30,460 bases of DNA from an uncultured Lachnospiraceae bacterium. Its GTDB lineage: Bacteria; Bacillota; Clostridia; Lachnospirales; Lachnospiraceae. Each line of letters opens with the position of its first letter. Position 1 is the stretch's first letter. This document shows, in pieces, positions 16,801-26,100 of the stretch. Position numbers and translations under genes: made by a program. Below the pieces are notes generated by a model. The model was not told the origin of the DNA and searched no databases. It was given only the letters and a program-made list of their open reading frames with translations. Where the stretch lies: assembly GCA_937965795.1 (NCBI GenBank), contig CALCMD010000111.1:1-30460 (forward strand). Direction: 5' to 3'.

Positions 16801-19800
16801 CAGGTGAACGGCGTTACGGTTTCGACAGGAGCGCCTACCGGCGGCGACGGAAGCAACCGTGGAAATGAGAAATATCTGATTCCGTGGAACTGGGACGCAA
16901 GCGGAGAACCGCTGAAAGACGCAGATAAGAAGATGTACCACTGGAACACCCAGGGCGGAACAAGCACCTGGACGCTGACGAAAGAGTGGGAAGGTCTGTC
17001 AAGCGTTGTGGTATATGAACTGACGGATGAAGGAAAGACAAATATGCAGACCGTCAGCGTAGTGAATAACCAGATCACTCTGACTGATATGAAGGCGGAG
17101 ACACCTTATGTTATTTATAAAGTGGAAAAGGCTCCACTGACAGTAGACTGGCAGACGTCCAAATATGTCTATGACATGGGATATAATGATACGGATGTAA
17201 ACAGCCACAGAACAGTTTCCGGTACGGGAACAGCAGAAATCGTAGACAATGTATCTCAGAACAATATGCTGAAGCTGACAGGCGATGTTTCGGTGAGCAC
17301 ACAGCTTACCAACCTGGAAGCAGGAAAGAAATATGCACTGTACATCGGTGTGGATAACAGAAGTGACGCGAAGGCACATATGACGGTGACAGACGGCGAT
17401 AAGACGCTTGGAACGAACTATGCTACAAGATCTTTCGTTCAGAACATCGTATCTTCTGACCAGCATCACACGGGAAGCGGTGCGACCGGCGATACTGCGA
17501 ATGACAGAGTAAGCTATTTCCAGAATATGTTTGTATTCTTTACGGCAGAGCATGATACGGCAACCCTGACTCTGAAACGCGATGCGGGAGAAGGCTCTAC
17601 CTACTTTGACGATGTGCGTGTCGTAGAGACAGAGATGGATGTGGTAAAGGCGACAGATGAAGAAGGAAATATCACGGAGCTTTACAATGATTTCGAGGAG
17701 AACGCACAGGGCATCTGGCCGTTTGTCGTTTCAGGGCCTGGCGGAATCACCGATAACCGTATCCATCTGTCCGAGCGCCATGATCCGTATACGCAGGCAG
17801 GCTACAATGTAAAAGCAGTGGACGATGTACTGGATGGAGACTGGTCCGTAAAGATCAACGCGCTGGTTCAGAACAACGCTATGATTTATCAGACCATTCC
17901 GCAGAATTTCCGCTTTGAGCCGGGCGAAACTTATTATGTATCCTTTGACTATCAGATGGGCAGCATGGGAACTTATGAGATCCGCATTGGCGACGGCACG
18001 AATAACAATGTAAAGAGTGTGAAGATGCCGGCAAATCCGGGGAATACACTGAATTTTGGCTTCAGCTTTACGGCAAGCGAGAGCGGAGACAGTTGGTTTG
18101 GTATTTATTCCACAGGAGAAGGTGCGGACTCACACGGCCTGAAAGGAAATATGTTCAGCTTTGCAGGTTATGCGGATTTCATTCTGGATAATGTTAAGAT
18201 TCAGAAAACCAGCATGACGATGGATACGACCTATACGGAAGTCACGACGGCAAAAGATAAGATTTCCCTGAGCACAGGCTTTAACAACCCGGCGGACGAA
18301 GGAACAGAAGTTGTGTGGGAATCCTCTGATGAGAGCGTTGCCCGTGTAGATCAGGAAGGAAACGTATATTTTGTGGGCTTTGGTTCTGCAATGATCACGG
18401 CGTCCTCCACGGTAGGCGGAAAGACAACGACGCTCAGCAGCACGGTGTATTTCCCGAATCAATATGTGAATCCGGCAACATTCGAACGCGCCTGGGCGAA
18501 TACGCAGGAGACTTCAAGCGAAAACAGCGGCGCCGCTAATGTTCTTGACAGAAGTGCGGATACCATCTGGCACTCTCAGTACAGCGGCAGTGGATTTACG
18601 GTATCGGAAAGCAATCCGGCGATTATTACGGTGCAGCTTGCAGAGGACGTCTCGGAGTTTGAGACCAAGGCATTCCTCCAGAGAAGCCAGAACAATGGTC
18701 TGGTACAGAAATATGAATGTATCGTGGGAGACAGTTTTGATCCTTCGACGCATACGATTGGTGGAACAGACGGTGTAAACAGATTTACAACAGGTACGGT
18801 AAATGTAAAGGCAGAACAGAATGCGGTAGAGGTTCTGGAGCTTCCGGAAGGTACAAAGGGGCATTATTTGCAGATCCGCGTATTGCAGGGATATGGAAAC
18901 TTTGCCTCGATCGCAGATATCCTGATTGATACGACAATCTCTTATGATACGCCGGAAGAGCGTGGCTACATGACAGCAAACGGGCAGCTTCTCGATCAGA
19001 AAGAGGAGGAAGCGCGGGAGAAAGCGAAGAAGGCCCTTGCGGACGCAGTCAAAGCGGCAGATGTCGTTTATGCACAGGGACAAGGGAATAACACCGACGC
19101 AAACTGGAAGGCATTTACTGACGCATATGAAGCAGCGAAAGCAGCCAAGCCTGATGCGAGCGCAGTTGAACTGGAAAGACTGAGAGCAGCGCTTGTGGCG
19201 GCACAGGAAGCGCTTACATCGGGTGGGACGGTTCCGGCAGATGAGCTGGCACAAGCCCAGAAAGAACTGAAAGCAGCGCTTGCGGCGGCAGAGGGAGTTT
19301 ATGCGCAGGGCAAAAAGGATTATACGGATGCAAGCTGGAAAGCCTTTGCGGACGCGTATGCGGCAGCGAAAGCAGCGGAAAATTCGAAGGACGCCGCAGC
19401 AGTAAAGAAGGCGGCAGGGACTCTTGCGGCAGCACAGAAAGCGCTCGTGACAGGAAGCGCTGTTCCGCCAAACGGAGCAATCGGAGATACAAAGCTTGGA
19501 CGTTATCAGGTAATCAGCGGAAAGAACAGGACGGCGAGACTTCTCAGCGTTAAGAAGAAGAAAGCAATGAAACTGAATGTTCCGGCAACGGTTAAGATTT
19601 CCGGCGTGACCTTTAAAGTCGTAGAGGTTGGAGCCAAAGTCATGAAAGGAAATACCAAGCTGAAAAAGGTAGTCCTGGGCGTCAATGTCGCAACGATCGG
19701 CAAACAGGCATTCCAGGGATGTAAGAATCTGAAAACAGTTCAGTTAAAGGGCAAAGCATTAAAGCGCATTAAGTCCGGCGCATTTAAAAAGACCTCAGCG

Positions 19801-19902
19801 AAGCTTACTGTCAGCGCAAAGAAGATGAAGAAGAGCCAGAAAGCGGCGCTTCTGAAGAAACTGAAAAAGGCAGGAAGCAGCAAGAAGGCAAAAGTAAAAT
19901 AG
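13891..19902 (+). CDS. Secreted endo-alpha-N-acetylgalactosaminidase (GH101), copy 1
   Basis: Releases Gal-beta-1,3-GalNAc (core 1) from Ser/Thr of mucin-type O-glycoproteins outside the cell. The protein has 2003 residues. A Sec signal peptide (about 1-30, ending ALAA) is followed by a lectin-like sandwich (about 45-240), a carboxypeptidase-regulatory-like domain (247-320) and the GH101 core (about 330-1075). In the core are a Ca-loop-like DENKDGDID (596-604), the Trp lid W741/W743, nucleophile D782 (FIYVDVW) and acid/base E815 (ATEWG). Their spacings (41 and 33) equal those I recall for EngBF (W748, D789, E822). After it come two carbohydrate-binding-like sandwiches, a Big_2 domain (about 1441-1520), an F5/8C/CBM32-like domain (1526-1684), two FIVAR repeats (1710-1857) and a Lys-rich leucine-rich module (1863-2003). 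There is no LPxTG motif. Confidence 0.93.
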   Translation: MKKRKVMKLLSCVIAFSMAMTAAPSTALAAEIPVVTWDDLEMPGIAERAILEDGVNDAWAQDEATVLGEGSVNEKTEDGWLHLKSGSGNGNSAGDSSQYPAMFVNPKTFDFSQEGYFEFTMSSVSARTDTRFGVYLGYQNPGEGMFLGYDAGGWFWQKYTGGDGDYYGGTRVAAPEADVQAKVKIMWTADKKFTLIVNETTVFENETCDLDLSSGKIAFKLSTRGDACTEVKVKDVHYTGQAAAESHQVTGKVVNERGEAVGGASVTIGGQTVTTGSDGTYTFAEMGLGTYTITVTSDDYGTGYGSVTVEHEDAAAGDITLPEKPAVPSRTLRTADMDVQVAENFPSVIQYDMKGNLAGKTFLGQTEELNTIKINGISIAVSEEDVEKTFTDTKAVYKMTLRGENAPANEKVDCVITAEISVDKNTASFDITKVENKLTEKDENGYEVYPVQTIEIPNHSLISVRSSQANANLKAAKMSSNTMISGDKYFEVTKNMSAVNEDFMYGFVSNDEMSAGLWSNSEYQGTHVASYITAGGASNTRVMATTSTVDGEKSVGLASTAWFYDRKITPVVNGTRRTYVVPHEIMPGAKVVITGDENKDGDIDWQDGAVAFRDIMHNPQGCEVVPELVNYRIAMNFGSMAANPFLTNLDGVKRVYLNTDGLGQGVLLKGYGSEGHDSGHPDYGDIGRRIGGAQDMNTLLTEGKKMGALFGVHVNASEMYAEAKAFDDELSRGDAGINSGWNWLDQGVGINSAYDLASGRREARFQELYDQVGNNLDFIYVDVWGNGVSGEGEDAWYSRMLAREINGFGWRLATEWGPTQEYDSTLQHWAADLGYGDYDSKGENSEVMRFLRNHQKDSWIADYPRYSGAAQAPLLGGLNMTDFEGWQGRTDFKNYITIMFRHNLITKYLQHYQVVDWVDGTPVSMARGSWTPEMQITLRNTKSDTDKTEIVVSRDSNDYSNLSQYRSRTIQVNGVTVSTGAPTGGDGSNRGNEKYLIPWNWDASGEPLKDADKKMYHWNTQGGTSTWTLTKEWEGLSSVVVYELTDEGKTNMQTVSVVNNQITLTDMKAETPYVIYKVEKAPLTVDWQTSKYVYDMGYNDTDVNSHRTVSGTGTAEIVDNVSQNNMLKLTGDVSVSTQLTNLEAGKKYALYIGVDNRSDAKAHMTVTDGDKTLGTNYATRSFVQNIVSSDQHHTGSGATGDTANDRVSYFQNMFVFFTAEHDTATLTLKRDAGEGSTYFDDVRVVETEMDVVKATDEEGNITELYNDFEENAQGIWPFVVSGPGGITDNRIHLSERHDPYTQAGYNVKAVDDVLDGDWSVKINALVQNNAMIYQTIPQNFRFEPGETYYVSFDYQMGSMGTYEIRIGDGTNNNVKSVKMPANPGNTLNFGFSFTASESGDSWFGIYSTGEGADSHGLKGNMFSFAGYADFILDNVKIQKTSMTMDTTYTEVTTAKDKISLSTGFNNPADEGTEVVWESSDESVARVDQEGNVYFVGFGSAMITASSTVGGKTTTLSSTVYFPNQYVNPATFERAWANTQETSSENSGAANVLDRSADTIWHSQYSGSGFTVSESNPAIITVQLAEDVSEFETKAFLQRSQNNGLVQKYECIVGDSFDPSTHTIGGTDGVNRFTTGTVNVKAEQNAVEVLELPEGTKGHYLQIRVLQGYGNFASIADILIDTTISYDTPEERGYMTANGQLLDQKEEEAREKAKKALADAVKAADVVYAQGQGNNTDANWKAFTDAYEAAKAAKPDASAVELERLRAALVAAQEALTSGGTVPADELAQAQKELKAALAAAEGVYAQGKKDYTDASWKAFADAYAAAKAAENSKDAAAVKKAAGTLAAAQKALVTGSAVPPNGAIGDTKLGRYQVISGKNRTARLLSVKKKKAMKLNVPATVKISGVTFKVVEVGAKVMKGNTKLKKVVLGVNVATIGKQAFQGCKNLKTVQLKGKALKRIKSGAFKKTSAKLTVSAKKMKKSQKAALLKKLKKAGSSKKAKVK
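19240..19902 (+). repeat. C-terminal module, copy 1 (direct repeat with 25537-26192)
   Basis: The last FIVAR repeat and the Lys-rich leucine-rich module of GH101 copy 1. From GAIGDTKLG onward about a dozen of 141 residues differ from copy 2 (counted by eye), and long DNA stretches are identical, in contrast to the catalytic parts. Confidence 0.9.
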
Positions 19903-19925
19903 AAAATAAAAACAGTATATCAAAA

Positions 19926-19972
19926 AGGATACCCAGAAGCGGAGTGTGTGCCGCTTCGGGGTATCTTTTTTT
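19926..19972 (+). terminator. Strong terminator between the GH101 genes
   Basis: GATACCC-A-GAAGCGG (19928-19942) pairs with CCGCTTC-G-GGGTATC (19951-19965), with an 8-base loop, then seven T. The two GH101 genes should therefore be separate transcripts. Confidence 0.95.
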
Positions 19973-20078
19973 GCAGAGTATTTTTGCACGATTGTTAGCG
20001 GGAGTTTGCACAAAGCGGCATTTTTTTGTTAATAATCAGCATGATTTGAAAAAAAGGATAGAAATATTTGTGAAAATG

Positions 20079-20183
20079 TATAAAATAGAAGGTATGAAAG
20101 GCGGTGTCCGGCATGAAATTTACCGGAAAAGATGGCCTTAGGGAGACACCAGGGGTTAAACATTTTATAAGGAGGAATTATTG
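20079..20183 (+). promoter_or_regulatory. Leader of the second GH101 gene with a possible -10 and hairpin
   Basis: The region 19973-20183 holds no gene I can support. TGTATAAAAT (20077-20086) looks like a -10 element, but I see no convincing -35. TTGCAC (20006-20011) with AATAAT (20031-20036) has a 19-base spacer and is an alternative. Downstream, GGTGTC (20103-20108) can pair with GACACC (20145-20150), enclosing CCGG repeats (20108-20111 and 20123-20126). This structured leader does not match a riboswitch I know. The ribosome binding site AAGGAGG is at 20169-20175. Confidence 0.35.
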
Positions 20184-23100
20184 ATGAAAGAAAAAAGCAA
20201 CAGGAAAACGATTCGTTCTTTCATGGCGGGACTTTTGGCTCTTGTGCTGGCTGTGGCGCCTGTTTTATCAGGACTTCCGGCGATACAGGCAGAAGCGGCA
20301 GATGCAAAAGTATGGTACCATGCAGAGACGGGAAGCGGGAATGGGAATGCACATACCTATTCGGACGCATCAACGCAGCCGGCGGCAGTGCTGCTTAATC
20401 AGGCGGTGACGATGCCAGGGGATGGAACATTCAGCGTTACATATGAAAAGCAGGGAGAGAATCCGGCTTCGGCGAGACTCGGATTTTTCTACACCTACGT
20501 AGATGACGGCAACTTCCTGTATGTGGGTTATGATACATCAAGTAACTGGTTTTATGAATATAAGGTGAATGGCTCCGGTTCGTATGCTTCGATCTCCGGG
20601 CTTCCGAGTCAGGAGGACGGTTCCAGGACAAACTTTTCTGTTTCTCTGAGCCGTGAGGCACTGACTGTAAAAGTTAATGACACAACACAGTCTGTAAACA
20701 ATCAGGATTTCTTTACTCTGGCAGAAAAGGCGGGAGGAAACGGAAAATTCGGTTTCCGTGCGGGAAATCCGACTTCCTTCCATTTCACAGATGCGAAGAT
20801 CAATAATGCTGCGATTACGAATAACTGGGCGTTCCTGGCAGACTGTACCGGACAGGTATTCAATGAGGAGGAGCCGGTTGTAATGTATAGCGTGACCGGT
20901 AGCGTAAAGAATACAAACAATCAGCCGGTTCCGGATGCAAGTGTGCGTGTGGGAACGGAAAGCACGAGAACGGATGCCAACGGAAATTTCACACTGGATG
21001 TGGAAGCAGGTATCTATGATGTGAATGTGTCGGCAGCCGGTTATGCGGCAAGCACGGTTTCCAATGTTGAAATCAATGCAAATAAGACATTGGATACAAT
21101 CATTCTGACACCGAAATCAGACGCTTCTTATGATCATTATATCCAGAAGGATGCAATAAAAGCGGCGGTAAGCGATAAATTCCCTCAGGTTATGCAGTAC
21201 AGGCTGACAGACGGAGGAAGCGAGAAAACCTTCCTGGGACAGGAAACGGAGCTTTCCACCATCAAGATCAACGGCACGGCAATCACACCTGTTATGGGAG
21301 AGGTAAAGATCAATGCGGACAATGCCGTTTATCCGATGACGCTGAAAAGCGGCTCCATTGATCTTCAGATGACGGTAAAGATTTCTGTTTCGGAAAATGA
21401 TCTGACATGGGAAGTTACGGAAATTAAGAAAAATAGCGGCTGTGCAAAGATCAACACGATTGAAGTACCGAATCTGAACCTGGTAACGATCACGGATGAG
21501 CAGAGTGACGCGCAGTTTATGGGCGCGACTATCTCCGGAAACACGACTTCCAGCGGTGATGAGGAGATTACCTTTACGAAAGGCTTCACAGCAAACGCGC
21601 GTCCGGCAGGTTACGCATACGGCTTCCTGTCTGCGGATGGAGTGAGCGCGGGCGTATGGAGCAATTCGGAGATGGCAGCGGACAAGCGTCTGGTGCGCAA
21701 CAATGGTGCGAACAGTATGTCCCTGACGAGCGCCGCATGGTATTATGAATATGGGGATTTGGCTGCTTCTGCAAATTATGACGGAACTCCTCTCAGCGAG
21801 CTGCCATGCGCAAAGGTATGTCTGGCAGGCGATGAGAATGAGGACGGAACCGTAGACTGGCAGGATGGAGCGATTGCATATCGTGATATTATGAACAATC
21901 CGATGGGATGGGAAGATACAAAAGATCTGGTAAACTATCGTATTTCCATGAACTTCAGCAGCCAGGCTACGAATCCGTATATGAAAGTAGCGGATAACAT
22001 TAAAAAGGTATATCTGGCAACGGACGGACTTCCGCAGGCAGTCATGATGAAGGGATACGGAAGTGAAGGTCATGACTCCGCAAACTCCGAGTATGGAAAT
22101 ATTGCAGAGCGTCTCGGCGGCGCGGAAGATCTGAAAAAGCTGAATACGATCGCGCATCAGTATCATACGCAGACAGGTGTTCATATTAATGCGCAGGAGG
22201 TTTATCCTGAGGCGCAGAGTTTTACGGATGAACTGATTAACGGCAGCAGTTCAAAGGGCTGGGGCTGGCTGGATCAGTCTTATACCATCAACCGTCCGTA
22301 TGACCTGGGCAGCGGCCTTCGCTACAAACGTCTGCTTCAGCTCTATGATCAGTTGAATGACACGAACCTTTATGCCAATAAATGGCCTGGTATCGTCGGA
22401 CAGAGCGACAACGAAACCGTGGCAGATGCAGAAACCATCGCAAAGACGGTAGCTGAGAAAAAGCAGACGGTAGATACAAACCTGGATTTCATCTATCTGG
22501 ACGTATGGTATGGAGATTCCTGGGAGACACGTAAGATTGCACAGCAGTTCAACAGCCTGGGATGGAGATTCTCTACCGAGTTCGGTTATGAGGGAGAGTA
22601 CGATTCCACATGGCAGCACTGGGCGACAGAGGGACACTACGGCGGAGCCGGCTCTAAGGGGCTGAACAGTGATGTGATCCGTTTCATTCGTAACCACCAG
22701 AAGGATTCCTTTGTCCTGAACTGGCCAAGCTATCATGGCACGGCAGATAATCCTTTGCTCGGCGGCTATGACCTCGGCGGATTTGAAGGATGGGGATCAA
22801 ACAATAACTTTGACCAGTATATCACAAAGACATTTGCAATTAACTTACCGACGAAATTCCTCCAGCACTATATGGTTTACAAATGGGAGAATTATGAGGG
22901 ACAGACGTCTCCTGTTGGAAATCATGAGAAGCAGATTACTCTGAAAAACGAGGCTGGTGATACCGTGGTTGTTACCAGAAATGAGGAACAGAGAAATGAC
23001 GATTACGTGGAAAGAACGATTACCTTAAATGGAAAGAAAGTTCTGGATGACGTGACTTATCTGCTTCCGTGGACAGATTCTGACACGAAGGAAGTCAAAC

Positions 23101-26100
23101 TGTATCATTACAATTATGATGGCGGCACAACCACATGGGAGCTTCCGGCTGACTGGACGAATCTGGCGAATGTGGTGGTTTATAAGCTGACAGATGCAGG
23201 GCGTACGGAAAAGCAGACCGTTGCCGTGGCAAATGGCAGCGTACAGTTGACGGCTGACGCCAATACTCCGTATGTTGTTTTGAAAGGGGAAGAAGCTCCA
23301 AAGACCGTTTCTGAATGGAGCAACGGCGCGCATGTAACTGATACAGGCTTTAACAGTTATGCGGGAACAGGCGACGGAGACGCCCTGAATGCAAACGTAT
23401 GGTATGGCGATGTCAACAGCGACGGCGTTAAAGTCGTCCGTGTAGTTTCCGGCAATAAATACCTGTCGATGGGAAGTACAGACAAAGAACTTGAGGTCAT
23501 GACAGATATTACGGGGCTGGAAGCAGGAAAAGATTATGTAGCAGAGGTTTATGTAGATAATAAGAGTGATGCGAAGGCATGGATTGAAGTGCTCGGCGGA
23601 AAGAATGTGGCTTCCAACTACACACTGAAATCTCTTGCAGGAAATTATGTACGATGTGATGCGCACAATGTCAATGCGGTAGCGAACAGCAATATGCAGC
23701 AGATGCAGGTTTCCTTTACGGCAGCTTCCTCAAATGCAGTACTTGTACTCAGACGTGAGGCAGGGGCAGGCGTTACTTATTTTGATGATATCCGCATTGT
23801 TGAGAAGTCGCTGAACAATGTTCATGAGGATGGAAGCTTTACACAGGATTTCGAAACAGTGGTACAGGGACTTTACCCATTTGTGATGGGACCGGCGCAG
23901 GGCGTAGACGATCAGGTAACGCATCTGTCCGAAAAGAATGATCCTTATACACAGTCCGGATGGGGAAATGTTGTTCTGGATGATGTCATTGAAGGAAAAT
24001 GGTCTCTGAAGCATCACGGAAATAACAATGGTTTGATCTATCGTACAATTCCGCAGAACCTGCACCTGGAGGCTGGTGTGACCTATGATATCAGCTTCGA
24101 TTATCAGGCAGGACGCGACAACGTATACAGTATCGTGGTCGGCGATGGTGAAAAAATTACAGAACAGCTTGAGTACATGCCGGGTACGGCGGCTCCTGCG
24201 AAAGGACAGAAGTCTACGACAGGCAAATTCTCCTTCACAGTGACAGGCTCCGGCAGCGGACAGTCCTGGTTTGGCCTTTACAGCAGGGCGGCTTCCGAGC
24301 AGAGCGGTGTTGATTACAGCTATGGCCAGAGAGACTTCATCCTGGATAACCTGGTGGTAACTCCGAGAGAAGGACTGAAGCTGAATGAGACAAATGTGAC
24401 CTTAAACGGTGTTGGCGATATCCGGAGACTGACGGCATCCCAGGAGGTAACCTGGAGTACATCGGATGAAGGCGTCGTGACAGTAGGAAAAGACGGATAT
24501 ATACAGGGGGCAGGCGCAGGTACAGCGACAATCACGGCGGTATCAAAGAAAGATGCGTCTCTGACGGCAAGCTGTTCGGTAACCGTTGTGACAGGGGCTG
24601 ATGTGACACAGGAAAGTCCGTTTGCAAGCATCACGGCCAATACAGATCAGGGCGGCGACGAAGGAAAAGAGAATATTATTGATGGAAATCCGGATACACA
24701 CTGGCATTCAAACTGGAGTACTGGTTTTAACGTAAGTGAGACGAATCCGGCGATTGTTACAGCAACTATGAAAGATAGTGCAAAGGAAATCAGCGGTTTC
24801 ATGATTACGCAGAGAACTGGAAATACCAATGGTCTGATTCACAAATTTGAGTATGTGATTGGTAACAGTTTTGATGAGGCTACGCATACAGTTAGTGATG
24901 TGGTGAAACAGGGTACCATGACGGTAGAGGCTTCCAGCATCGCAGGCGGCGCCGTAATCAGGGTTCCGCTTGATGGGACAGTAACAGGAAAGTATTTGCA
25001 GATTCGCATCTTGCAGGGCGGCGGAAACTTTGCATCGATCGCAGAGCTTGAAACTTATAAGAACGTTGTCTTTGACAACGAGACGCTTCTGAATGAAAAG
25101 AAAGAAAATAAGGCTGCGGCGGATGCAAAATATCAGGCTGCGGCAAGAGAACTTGACAGCGCAAAGAAAGACCTGTCAGCAGCAAGTGCTGCGGTAAGCG
25201 CTGCAAAGACAGATTATGAGAAGGCAGAGGCAGCTCTGAAAAAGGCAGAAGCTGAGCTGGCGGTTCAGAAAGCATCCCTGCAAAGCAAGAAAGCGGCAAA
25301 AGAACAGCAGGAAGCAATCGTGGCACAGGCAATGCTGGAGGCGTCCCAGGCTGCCGACGCGGCTGTGAAGAGTCAGAAACTGGCGGAAGCAGAAACTGCA
25401 AAAGCGAAAGTTCTGGAGATCGAGAAAACGATGGCGGGCATGGATGCAGTAGTGACGGAAGCAAAACTGGCGGTAGTCACAGCGAGAAGAGTGCTGGCAA
25501 ATACGAAACCGGAAGAGAAACCGCCAGTCAATGATCTTGCAGAAGCACAGAAAGATCTGAAGGCTGTGCTTGCGGCAGCAGAGGCAGTTTATGTACAGGG
25601 CAAGAAGAATTATACCGATGCAAGCTGGAAGGTATTTGCAGACGCATATGCGGCAGCGAAGGCAGCCGTAAGTTCCCAAGATGTACAGGCGGTAAAGAAA
25701 GCAGCGGCAGCGCTCGCAGCGGCACAGAAAGCGCTCGTGACAGGCAGCACTGTTCCGGGAGACGGAGCAATCGGAGACACGAAGCTTGGACGTTATCAGG
25801 TAATCAGCGGAAAGAACAGGACGGTGCGACTTCTCAGCGTTAAGAATAAGAAAGCAGCGAAACTGAGTGTTCCCGCAACGGTTAAGATTTCCGGTGTGAC
25901 CTTTAAAGTCGTAGAGGTTGGCGCAAAAGTCATGAAGGGCAACACCAAACTGAAAAAGGTAATCCTGGGGACTAATGTCGCAACGATCGGCAAACAGGCG
26001 TTCCAGGGATGTAAGAATCTGAAGTCCGTTCAGTTAAAAGGAAAAGCGTTGAAGAGCATTAAGTCCGGCGCATTTAAAAAGACCTCAGCAAAACTTACTG

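Noticed and set aside
19018..19460. Repeats in the first GH101 gene considered as a CRISPR-like or tandem DNA array
   Set aside because: They are two FIVAR protein repeats with diverged DNA, too long and too few for CRISPR, and within a coding frame.
19700..19902. Possible sortase signal at the GH101 C-terminus
   Set aside because: No LPxTG-like motif or hydrophobic helix; the end is a basic Lys-rich tail.
21117..22184. Minus-strand ORF of 355 codons inside GH101 copy 2
   Set aside because: Antisense to a conserved catalytic domain, no recognisable family and low-complexity shadow composition.
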